DNA from: Bacteriovoracaceae bacterium
Lineage (GTDB): Bacteria > Bdellovibrionota > Bacteriovoracia > Bacteriovoracales > Bacteriovoracaceae
Assembly: GCA_021737405.1 (NCBI GenBank)
Contig: JAIPEG010000019.1
Span: 1-51,789, forward strand
Reading direction: 5' to 3'
Length of the DNA: 51,789 bases
In this document: positions 1-8,100 of the stretch, one piece after another
Numbering within the stretch: the first letter of the stretch is position 1
How the letters are laid out: every line of letters begins with the position of its first letter
Translations under genes and position numbers: made by a program
Notes under the pieces: model-generated
The model's input: the letters and a program-made list of their open reading frames with translations, nothing else
Told to the model about the DNA's origin: nothing
Database searches by the model: none

Positions 1-64
1 TATACACTTGCAGATCTTATTTCTAATAAATCAAAACTATCAAGTGCACTTGCACTTAGTTGAA

Positions 65-112
65 AATCTTAAAGAATTTGTTGTGAATCTTAAAGAATTT
101 GTTGTGAATCTT
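65..112. repeat. Short 21-bp tandem repeat
   Basis: Two complete copies and about six bases of a third of a 21-bp unit (starting AATCTTAAAG, ending TTTGTTGTG) lie at 65-85, 86-106 and 107-112. The array sits just beyond the 3' end of the minus-strand tRNA. It is probably replication slippage in AT-rich spacer DNA; no function is proposed. Confidence 0.8.
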
Positions 113-132
113 CCTTAAATTGGAAAAACAAA

Positions 133-209
133 TGGTCGGAACGACTGGATTCGAACCAGCGACCCCTAAGCCCCCAGCTTAATGCGCTACCAAGCTGCGC
201 TACGTTCCG
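133..209 (-). tRNA. tRNA-Pro (anticodon GGG)
   Basis: The reverse complement folds as a complete 77-nt cloverleaf. The 7-bp acceptor stem CGGAACG pairs with CGTTCCG, the D stem is GCGC/GCGC, the anticodon stem is TTAAG/CTTAG with loop CTGGGGG, and the T arm has TTCGAAT. A discriminator A and an encoded CCA follow. The loop puts GGG at positions 34-36, which reads proline CCC/CCU codons. C1-G72 is typical of bacterial tRNA-Pro. It stands alone, with no neighbouring tRNA genes. Confidence 0.96.
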
Positions 210-279
210 ATTAATACCATTTGTAAGGTTTCTGGTTATAGCGAAAGGTGGTAAGTTTGTCTAACGAATAGGAGAAACT

Positions 280-1620
280 GTGGCAGAACCACTTAAGAAT
301 GTTTATACCAGAACCTATATAGAGAGGCTGGAAGTCGAGTTAATCGCCTCTGGGGCAGACTTTGCTATTGGAGACTTTTGCGGTGCAGCCATGGCGAAGG
401 GCTGGCACGAGTTGGAGCTTCGAGAGAGGACAACTCGTCTTCGAGAGTGCTTAAATGAATTTCTTCCAGATGATTATCTTCAGGCACTTCCAATTATTTT
501 AAAGGCGGCTAAAACTTTTGGTGGTTTTGAAGGTCTTTTTTTTCCTGAATATGTTGAAGCTTATGGCCAAGACTTTTGGGAAGAATCGATGGAAGCCCTT
601 GAGATTTTAACAACCTATTCAAGTGCAGAGTTTGCCATTCGTCCCTTCTTAGAAAAAGATCCCGAAGGTGGAGTGGAACAAATGCTTTCATGGAGTCTTC
701 ACAGTAATGAACATGTGAGAAGGCTTGCTAGTGAAGGCATTAGGCCTCGTCTTCCTTGGGCCAGTCAGCTTAAGTACTTTAAAGAAAATCCTCACCCAAT
801 TCTTACAATTTTAGAAAATTTAAAAGAGGATGAAAGTCTCTATGTGAGAAAATCAGTTGCCAATAACTTAAATGATATCTCTAAGGATCATCCTCTACTG
901 GCCTTAAAGAAGGCCAAAGAATGGCTTAAAGGTGATCACCCTCACACTCGTTGGATAATAAAGCATGGCCTTCGTACTCTGCTAAAGGCGGGGAAGCCTG
1001 AGGCCTTAAAAATTTTCGGTTATGGAGAGAGAAATTCTTTTGAAGCTGAGCCCTTTGATCTTTTGCAAAAGCATTTGAGTGTAGGAGAAGAGCTATCTTT
1101 TGATTTTACTCTCGATGTTGCAAAGGAAGGCCTTTTTCGCTTTGAGTATGCCATCCACTTTTTAAAAAAGAATGGATGTTTCACAAAGAAGGTCTTTAAA
1201 ATTACAGAGAGAGAGTTAGAAATTGGAACTTATGAAATTGATAAGACGCACTCTTTTAAAAAAATAAACACACGTGTCTTTTATGAAGGGCTTCACTTTG
1301 TGGAGCCTATCGTAAATGGAGTCAGTCTTGGTCGCAGGCCTTTCTTTCTTTGGCTTAATAAACCTGAATATATGATCTATATGCTCTTGACCGTTAAAAA
1401 TACCATTTACACGGGAATGACCACGGATATAAATCGGCGCTTTCAAGAACATCTTGGTGGGGGAAAGGGTGCGAAGTACACGTCGGCCAATGCTCCTAAG
1501 GAATTGGTTTTTTTAGAGGGAGCTAAGAATCGTTCTGAAGCCCTTAAAAAAGAAGCAGCGTTAAAGAAGCTCAGTCGATCTAAAAAAGAGGCGATATCCT
1601 TTCTTAAGTACCTGGAATAA
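280..1620 (+). CDS. AlkC-type DNA glycosylase fused to a GIY-YIG nuclease domain
   Basis: The 446-residue protein starts with GTG behind an AGGAGA ribosome site at 270-275. Residues about 1-245 are a helical-repeat alkylpurine glycosylase of the AlkC/AlkD superfamily, with runs such as VRRLASEGIRPRLPWA, YVRKSVANNLNDISKDHP and TRWIIKHGLRTL. Residues about 250-355 match the Ig-like beta domain known in AlkC proteins. Residues 364-446 are a YhbQ/UPF0213-like GIY-YIG domain: MIYML and YTGMT take the GIY and YIG places, the Arg is in NRRFQEH, and the Glu is in KKEAALKKL. AlkC enzymes excise cationic alkylated bases such as 3-methyladenine; GIY-YIG domains cut DNA. The fusion suggests coupled base excision and strand cutting, which is inference. 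The domain joint is in frame with no sign of error. YihY follows 12 bases later. Confidence 0.88.
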   Translation: MAEPLKNVYTRTYIERLEVELIASGADFAIGDFCGAAMAKGWHELELRERTTRLRECLNEFLPDDYLQALPIILKAAKTFGGFEGLFFPEYVEAYGQDFWEESMEALEILTTYSSAEFAIRPFLEKDPEGGVEQMLSWSLHSNEHVRRLASEGIRPRLPWASQLKYFKENPHPILTILENLKEDESLYVRKSVANNLNDISKDHPLLALKKAKEWLKGDHPHTRWIIKHGLRTLLKAGKPEALKIFGYGERNSFEAEPFDLLQKHLSVGEELSFDFTLDVAKEGLFRFEYAIHFLKKNGCFTKKVFKITERELEIGTYEIDKTHSFKKINTRVFYEGLHFVEPIVNGVSLGRRPFFLWLNKPEYMIYMLLTVKNTIYTGMTTDINRRFQEHLGGGKGAKYTSANAPKELVFLEGAKNRSEALKKEAALKKLSRSKKEAISFLKYLE

Positions 1621-1632
1621 TTACGAAAAATA

Positions 1633-2670
1633 GTGGATCTTTCTGCTCAAGAAAGGGTAGAGGAATTCCGATACCTTCTTATGGAAAAAAAGAAGGACCT
1701 CCAAAGCTGGGGGGATAACGCTGAAATTAAAAGTTTTATCATTATAAAGAGAATGATGAACCGTCTTTTAGATGGCTTCTTTCACTTTAAAAAGCGAAAG
1801 GGAGAGATCGTTGCGGGCTCTGCTACTTTCTTTTCTCTCTTAAGTTTTGGTCCAATCCTTTTAACTCTGATTACGCTTTCAGGCTTCTTTTTTCCAACGA
1901 CTCATCAAGCTCGCGATTTTGTCCTTGGGGCCATCAATCATAACTTTCCTAATTTAGCGCCTTGGATTTTAAAATCCATTTCTCAGATTGTTTCAACTCA
2001 GCTTGAAGGAAATACGGGCTTTAGCTTCATTAACTTCTTCGTCCTCGTTTATGCGTCTCTTGGTGTGATTAGCTCGCTTCATTTTGGATTAAAAACAATT
2101 TCAAAAGAAGAATCTCGCGGTGGTTTTCTCTTAGATGATATGCGCTCTCTTATTGCGGGTGTAAGTGTCGCCATCTTTATGGGAGGCTTTCTCATGCTAA
2201 GCTCTCCCAATATTATTAAAGGCTGGTTATATACTTCAAACGCCTCATTAAATGACTTTAGTGACTTTCTTATTACCTACAATATTCTACCTGCAATATG
2301 CTCTTTGGCCTTTTTTACTTTCTACTATCAGTGGTCAACACCTAAGAGTATTTCCTTAAAAGAGAGTTTCTATGGGGCCTCCACTTTTGTAGGGACATTC
2401 ATGGTAGGGAAGTCATTTTATTGGGTCTATCATCTCTATACTAAAGATACTTTGAGTCAGAGTTATGGAAATTTCTATACTTTAGTGGTTGCTGTTCTTT
2501 GGGTTTACTATCTGATGTGTGCTTTCTTTTATGGAGCGAGTGTTGCTTGCGTGAGAGAGCGTGAGATTTATCAAGGTCAAATTATGGTGGGAACACCAGT
2601 GAGAATGTCGAATGCTCAGATGCCACCGCCTCCAAGCTTTGAAGAAGTCGACGACGAAGAAGCGGCTTAG
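1633..2670 (+). CDS. YihY/BrkB family inner-membrane protein
   Basis: The 345-residue protein has about six membrane segments after a roughly 55-residue charged cytoplasmic N-terminus. The family signature is visible in the first segment (IVAGSATFFSLLSFGPILL) and the last (YTLVVAVLWVYYLMCAFFYGA). The family (once called RNase BN or BrkB) is widespread and its transport or envelope role is not settled. The first in-frame start is a GTG with no strong ribosome site; ATG at 1681 or 1756 are real alternatives. The tail is acidic and Pro-rich. The stop overlaps the convergent 2667-2933 gene by 4 bases. Confidence 0.87.
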   Translation: MDLSAQERVEEFRYLLMEKKKDLQSWGDNAEIKSFIIIKRMMNRLLDGFFHFKKRKGEIVAGSATFFSLLSFGPILLTLITLSGFFFPTTHQARDFVLGAINHNFPNLAPWILKSISQIVSTQLEGNTGFSFINFFVLVYASLGVISSLHFGLKTISKEESRGGFLLDDMRSLIAGVSVAIFMGGFLMLSSPNIIKGWLYTSNASLNDFSDFLITYNILPAICSLAFFTFYYQWSTPKSISLKESFYGASTFVGTFMVGKSFYWVYHLYTKDTLSQSYGNFYTLVVAVLWVYYLMCAFFYGASVACVREREIYQGQIMVGTPVRMSNAQMPPPPSFEEVDDEEAA

Positions 2671-2933
2671 TCGAAATCACCTTCTAGATATTTTAAATAA
2701 TCGTCATCTTCTGTGTCTAATTGAAGTTCAACGGGAATATTAGGATCGATTGATTTTGAATATTCAAATGGGCAGTTTTGACATCCGCTGTGACAGCAGT
2801 GACCTCTTTTGAGATGAAACTCTTTTGTCAGAACCATTAAACCCGAGTCATTTATCTCATAATCAATTCCCTCGACGAGAGCGCCATGAGTGTTTGATCT
2901 TGGAGTTAATTGGTCGGTTTTTTCCTTCTTCAT
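2667..2933 (-). CDS. Small Cys-rich protein, DUF5522-like
   Basis: The 88-residue cytoplasmic protein centres on VLTKEFHLKRGHCC followed by C-x2-CP. This matches the H-x2-RG-x-CC-x3-C-x2-CP core I associate with DUF5522. Four clustered Cys suggest a small metal or Fe-S site, but no function is established. It has no signal peptide, and its C-terminus is strongly acidic (DTEDDDYLKYLEGDFD). It is read convergently with yihY. Confidence 0.75.
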   Translation of the reverse strand: MKKEKTDQLTPRSNTHGALVEGIDYEINDSGLMVLTKEFHLKRGHCCHSGCQNCPFEYSKSIDPNIPVELQLDTEDDDYLKYLEGDFD

Positions 2934-2977
2934 ATCCAGCTTAGAATAGTCAATTTTAGGGGGTTAGGGAATTTATC

Positions 2978-3042
2978 GGCCCTTAATTCTAAGGGCCAAT
3001 AAAAAAAGGATTTGTGTGTAAAGCCCTTATATCCACAAGGGC
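2978..3042. promoter_or_regulatory. Paired inverted repeats sharing GCCCTT/AAGGGC
   Basis: Between the divergent DUF5522 and fadD genes there are two inverted repeats with the same arms. GGCCCTTA/TAAGGGCC (2978-2985 and 2990-2997) is perfect with a 4-base loop. GCCCTT/AAGGGC (3023-3028 and 3037-3042) has an 8-base loop. Their centres are about 45 bp apart. Neither is followed by a T tract on its coding strand, so they do not look like terminators. They could be operators or transcript hairpins. The remainder of the 304-bp gap (2934-3237) holds only the fadD promoter candidate and no credible gene. Confidence 0.45.
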
Positions 3043-3159
3043 CATCCCAAAGGTGGCATATGAGTAACATGGCATTTTTGGAATGAATAGGAAAAGTTTT
3101 GAACCATGGCGTTAGTTTGCTCTAACCGACCAGAAAGATTAGACCTATCAGTCTTTTAC

Positions 3160-3188
3160 TTGAGGAAAACCGGGGTCAACTTTAATAT
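3160..3188 (+). promoter_or_regulatory. Candidate sigma-70 promoter of fadD
   Basis: TTGAGG at 3160-3165 and TAATAT at 3183-3188 are separated by exactly 17 bp, each matching 4 of 6 consensus bases. Transcription would begin near 3195, giving a leader of about 43 nt before the ATG at 3238. Confidence 0.4.
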
Positions 3189-3237
3189 ATAAGAACGAAA
3201 AAATTTATTTAAACTTCAGGATTATATCAAAGGAAAA

Positions 3238-4923
3238 ATGATGGAACATGTTTGGACGAGTGCCTATGAAAGTGGTGTGCCCAGTGAGATTAACCCAAGA
3301 GAATATTCTTCCCTCATTGAAGTTTTAGAGGAGTCATTTAAAAAGTTTGATGACAAGGAATCTTTCTATTGTATGGGTAAGTGTTTTACTTGGGGCGAGA
3401 TCGAACTTCTTTCGAGAAAATTTGCGAGCTACCTTCAAAATGATTTAGGGCTAAAAAAGGGCGATCGAGTTGCCTTAATGATGCCAAATATCCTTCAGTA
3501 TCCAATAGCCCTATTTGGTATTTTAAGAGCAGGTATGGTTGCCGTAAATGTTAACCCTCTTTATACAGCGAGAGAGTTAGAGCATCAATTAAATGACGCT
3601 GAGGTTGGAACGATTATTATTTTTGAAAACTCGTGCAAGACACTTCAAGAGATCGTTAAAAATACGCCAGTAAAAAATATTTTAGTTACAGGGATTGGCG
3701 ATCTTTTAGGGTTTCCAAAAAGTATGATTGTAAACTTTGTGATAAAGCACGTGAAGAAGATGATTCCAGACTGGAGTTTACCACAGGCAAAAGATTTTAA
3801 AACAGAACTCTTTGATGCCAATGGTGATCGCTATACCAAGCCAGAGATCGATTTAGAAGATATCTCATTTCTTCAATATACTGGTGGGACAACAGGAGTT
3901 TCAAAGGGTGCTGTGCTTACTCATGGAAATATTGTTGCCAATATTCTTCAAGCAAGAGCATGGATCAGTAAATATTTAAAAGAAGGGGAAGAGACGATTA
4001 TTACTCCTCTTCCGCTTTATCACATCTTTAGTTTGACAGCGAACTGTATGATCTTTGCGACTATGGGCGCGAAGAATATTCTTATCACTAACCCAAGAGA
4101 TATGCCGGGGTTTATAAAAGAACTTAAGAAACATAAGTTTACGGCCTTTACGGGAGTCAATACTCTCTTTAACGGTCTTCTTAATAATCCTGAATTTAAA
4201 GAAGTGGATTTTAGTTCTTTGAAATTAACTCTTGGTGGAGGAATGGCCGTTCAAAAGACCGTGGCAGATAAATGGAAGGAGGTCACTGGTGTGCCCCTCA
4301 TTGAAGCTTATGGTCTTACTGAAACTAGCCCCGCGGCCTGTATCAATCCCATGAATCTAAAGGCCTATAACGGAAAAATTGGTCTTCCTATTTCCTCGAC
4401 GGAGATGATTATTCTAAATGATGATGGCGAAAAACTTCCAACAGGTGAAATCGGTGAAATTGCCATAAAAGGCCCTCAGGTTATGAAAGGTTATTACAAA
4501 AGACCTGAAGAGACGGCCAATGTGATGACTGCTGACGGCTTCTTCAAAACTGGTGATATTGGGTTCATGGATGAAGCTGGTTTTTTTCAAATTGTGGATC
4601 GTAAGAAAGATATGATTCTCGTCTCAGGCTTTAACGTCTATCCTAATGAAGTTGAGGAGGTTGTTGTGAGCCACCCAAAAGTTTTTGAAGCGGCGGCCAT
4701 TGGGGTTCCTGATGATAAGTCTGGTGAAATCGTGAAAATCTTTGTCGTTAAAAAGGATCCAGATTTAACGGAAGAAGAACTTAAGAGTTACTGTAAAGAA
4801 AACTTAACGGGTTATAAAATTCCTCGCCTCGTTGAATTTAGAGATGAACTTCCAAAAACAAATGTTGGTAAAATTCTTAGAAAAGATTTAAGAAATGAAG
4901 AGCTAGCTAAAATTAAAAAATAA
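3238..4923 (+). CDS. fadD: Long-chain fatty acid--CoA ligase
   Basis: The 561-residue protein has the same length as E. coli FadD. It activates long-chain fatty acids to acyl-CoA using ATP, normally at the inner face of the inner membrane, and feeds beta-oxidation or lipid remodelling. The AMP-forming P-loop is YTGGTTG at residues 214-220, and the adenylate motif AYGLTE is at 357-362. The FadD motif ending in DMILVSGFNVYPNEVEE and the C-terminal catalytic Lys region (PKTNVGKILRK) are present. An AAAGGAAA ribosome site precedes the double ATG. It is transcribed alone; no other beta-oxidation genes are nearby. Confidence 0.95.
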   Translation: MMEHVWTSAYESGVPSEINPREYSSLIEVLEESFKKFDDKESFYCMGKCFTWGEIELLSRKFASYLQNDLGLKKGDRVALMMPNILQYPIALFGILRAGMVAVNVNPLYTARELEHQLNDAEVGTIIIFENSCKTLQEIVKNTPVKNILVTGIGDLLGFPKSMIVNFVIKHVKKMIPDWSLPQAKDFKTELFDANGDRYTKPEIDLEDISFLQYTGGTTGVSKGAVLTHGNIVANILQARAWISKYLKEGEETIITPLPLYHIFSLTANCMIFATMGAKNILITNPRDMPGFIKELKKHKFTAFTGVNTLFNGLLNNPEFKEVDFSSLKLTLGGGMAVQKTVADKWKEVTGVPLIEAYGLTETSPAACINPMNLKAYNGKIGLPISSTEMIILNDDGEKLPTGEIGEIAIKGPQVMKGYYKRPEETANVMTADGFFKTGDIGFMDEAGFFQIVDRKKDMILVSGFNVYPNEVEEVVVSHPKVFEAAAIGVPDDKSGEIVKIFVVKKDPDLTEEELKSYCKENLTGYKIPRLVEFRDELPKTNVGKILRKDLRNEELAKIKK

Positions 4924-4933
4924 TTCAAAGTTA

Positions 4934-4962
4934 AAGAGTGCCCTGTTCAAAAGGGCACTCTT
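4934..4962 (+). terminator. Stem-loop after fadD
   Basis: AAGAGTGCCC (4934-4943) pairs perfectly with GGGCACTCTT (4953-4962), and T4944-A4952 can extend the stem. It starts 10 bases after the fadD stop. The following bases (ATCAAAAAAG) are not a classic T tract, so termination efficiency is uncertain. Confidence 0.5.
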
Positions 4963-5046
4963 ATCAAAAAAGTGTGAAAGAATGATCTGATTAGAGTTTC
5001 TTCACTGTCTAAAATTTAAACACTTTCCTCACCTCAAAATGCTCAT

Positions 5047-5060
5047 TTCAAGTACTTGAA
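5047..5060. promoter_or_regulatory. 14-bp perfect palindrome, possible operator
   Basis: TTCAAGTACTTGAA is a perfect palindrome that ends 11 bp before the -24 element of the sigma-54-like site at 5072-5087. It is the size of a dimeric regulator half-site pair. No regulator can be named from it. Confidence 0.35.
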
Positions 5061-5071
5061 GACCTATCTTT

Positions 5072-5087
5072 TGGCATAAGGATTGCT
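5072..5087 (+). promoter_or_regulatory. Sigma-54-type (-24/-12) promoter
   Basis: TGGCATAAGGATTGCT fits the RpoN consensus (TGGCACG-N4-TTGCW) at all but two conserved bases. The GG (5073-5074) and GC (5085-5086) doublets are separated by the required 10 bp. The start point would be near 5098, 23 bases before the ATG of the 1555-residue protein. This implies activation by an enhancer-binding protein, none of which is encoded nearby. Confidence 0.55.
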
Positions 5088-5120
5088 CCTTAATAGGGAA
5101 ACTATAAAGGCCATAAAAAG

Positions 5121-8100
5121 ATGTTAAAAAGTGTATTCAAGTCTTCTCTTATTCACTTTCTTTGTTTTCAGCTCCTCTATTTGGGAGTCTTCGGAGAATT
5201 AAGTCTTCGCCAAGGCCAGCGTTCACCTGCTTCTTTTGAGCATCAATACAATATTGAAGAGCTAACTACCAAGCTATCTGAATTTAAAACCGAAATTAAA
5301 GGTAAAGACCTAGAGCCTGATTGTGGCAACAAAGAAGAGACAACGTTAACTGAAGAAGAGTTGATGCTCCAAAGCCTCTTTGGTGATAATGCCACCATTT
5401 ATACGAGAGAAGATCGTGCATTCTATCAATATGTGGATTCTTTAAAAGGAAACTCCTGCGGGGGAGCCGCTGATAGCGTTGCACCAGCAGTCAATCAAAA
5501 TGAATGTAAGGTAGAGAAAGTATCTGGCTATATAGATCAAGTCGTAGAAGAAATCATGGCGAGAGAAAAGAAAGAGCAAGAGCCAAAACCTTTTAAACTA
5601 GATGATCCAAAGGTGAGAGACTTTCATCAAAGGGCCCAGGGTTTAATGCAAGAAGTGCGAAAGTACATCGCCGATACGAATGTAGAAAATGAAATACGTT
5701 TAGGCCTACTTGTCGAATATCTCGGAAGCGTTGCTTTACCAATGAGAGATCTTATCGTCGTGTTAAGAGGATATATTCCTAGAGAATATGATGGCGTTTA
5801 TTTCTATGAGAGTCTGCTTCCTGAGATTTCAAGTGAACTAATCGGAGATGACGAATTCGCACGAGATGCTATTACCTCAGGCCCAAATAAATTAGTTGAA
5901 AACTTTCATTTAGAAATTGAAGAAGGTCGTTGGGGACGCATAAAGCTTAAATATAATCAAAACGAAGTTCTGGCTCGAGATATTGTGCAAATCCTTAGAG
6001 CTCCCACAGCTAAAAATTATGTTAGAGCTACCAAGTGGATGACACTACAAATGATGCTGGCCCAGGTCTTTAGTTACGATGCTATGCTTGGCGAAACAAA
6101 ACCACTCGACATTCCTAAGTCTTGTCAAAATCACTTTTCTGGAAGCCTTCCAGAAAAAATGGAAATGCAATATACCGGAGCCCAAGGTGATGCTTTTCTT
6201 GATCGAATACTGGCTGAGCATGGTCTGATCATGTCAGAGGGAAATACCCAGTATGCGGAATTTTACTTGGATAATGTTAATAAGAATCCTCTTGTTGAGG
6301 GATATTCTGGATTAATGCCATTTGAAAACTACAAGGCTGCAATGATTGGGTTAAGTGGAGAAAAAGAAAAGCACTTAAAACCGGAAATCGACGATTACAC
6401 AGGATTTGAAGACATTAAAAATATCCTCATGAATAAAGGAATGACACCTTTTTATGACAGCAATAGCTACCTCTTTGGTCTTATAGACTTTAAAGACGAC
6501 AACTACTTTGGCTCTTCTCTTATTGAGAAAATCTTTACTCAACCAGAGACCAGTGAAATCTTTGAATACGATGATGATTCTGGTGAGGTCGTAGAGATTT
6601 CTCATGTTCGCCAAAACCTAAGCCGTTTTATGACGGAACTTATGCAAAGGCATCGCGTAGAGTATTGGGAAGATCTTATTGGCGGCGACTTAGAGGCCCG
6701 CTTAAAGAGAACTCCTGTTAAAATCCGCTTTCCTAGCATTTATGGCGCTACTGTTTGGCGTATGTGGGCCCTTGGAGAGCTTGAGAAATTTACTGACAAA
6801 TATGCTGAAACTGATATGCCCATTAAGGTTCAATCAAATTTTATGCGCGCTCTTCAGAGAAGTTCTCACCCAGCTGCCCAAGGAAGGACGGCCAAAGATA
6901 AGTTATTAAATATTAGTAAGTATTTAAAAGAACTCAAGGTTGCAGATGAATTTATTCCTACACGTAGGCTTACAACTGGTGATCATCTTGAAGGTTATCA
7001 GCTACTAGGTAAGTTATGGGATATTTTATCAAGTTATACAGATGAATTACCCGCTTCAAGAACGAATGAATGGGAATACCTGAGAAGTCAGATGGAAAAC
7101 GGTAATCCATGGGCAAGAGTAAGGCTTTCTTACTTACTCCTTAATGATGAGCTCGAATCGATTCGAAAGGGTGAAATGCCTGGCTATTCAAAAGCAAGTT
7201 TTACTGAATTTAATGGTGAGAAAATCAATAGCTGCAAAAAGAGAGACGTTACTACGGTTATCAGTAAAATTAGACAAGCGGCACAAAAGATGGGAATCGA
7301 TCGCAAACTGACTCCTGGCTATGGAACAAATCTTCTTAACGATGATGAAAAGAAATATGTTTGGGATGACCTCGTTGAAAAATCTAGCCCTCTTTTCAAG
7401 CAAAATAATGAAATAGGCCGTCCTTTCTATGAAAGCATGGAAGAGACGACTTATAATACTTTTCTTTCTAAAGATAATATCGAGAAATTTGTACAGTCTC
7501 ATATTCATTCAGGGCTTCGTGATAAGGCCTGGGAAGAACTTGATGAGTATTTTGAAAGTAGTGAAGGAAAGACCGCTAGCTTTTATGCAGAATTATACAG
7601 ATTAAAAGGAAAGCCAGAAGAGCAGTTAGAATACTTTGAAGCCCATTCATTAGAAAATGGCATTGATAATCAATATAAAGCTAAAATTGGCTTTCTCATG
7701 ATGGACAATAATATTAAGAGAAGTGTGCTGAAGAGTCTACTTCGTGGTTCTGCCCAGCTTAGAAAAAATGAAGTTCTTGGCAATTTAGAAAACTTTTGTA
7801 ATCTTGAGCCAAGTGACCATGAATCTTTTAAAACGCTCTACTTTGCTACTTCAAAGGCACAAAATCAGCTTAATCAACTAACAGGTGCTCCAACCATTCC
7901 AGAAGACGTCATGAATAGTATTCAAGAAAAAGTGAATGCCATGTCTGATGAAGAGTGGACGGATATGTGGTTAGGAATAGGAGCAGGTGTTCTGGGCGTG
8001 GGCGCAATGCTTATAGGTGGAGCATGTACTGGTTTAACAGGAGGGTTATGTGCTCCTCTTGGTATGGCGATGGTCGCTGCTGGTGCGAGTGCCATGACCA

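Noticed and set aside
1..63. Twenty open codons ending TGA at the left window edge (YTLADLISN...SALALS)
   Set aside because: It may be the 3' end of an upstream gene, but the piece is too short to support a call.
2978..2997. Perfect 8-bp hairpin read as a terminator
   Set aside because: It is followed by A-rich, not T-rich, sequence on the plus strand and sits upstream of both flanking genes.
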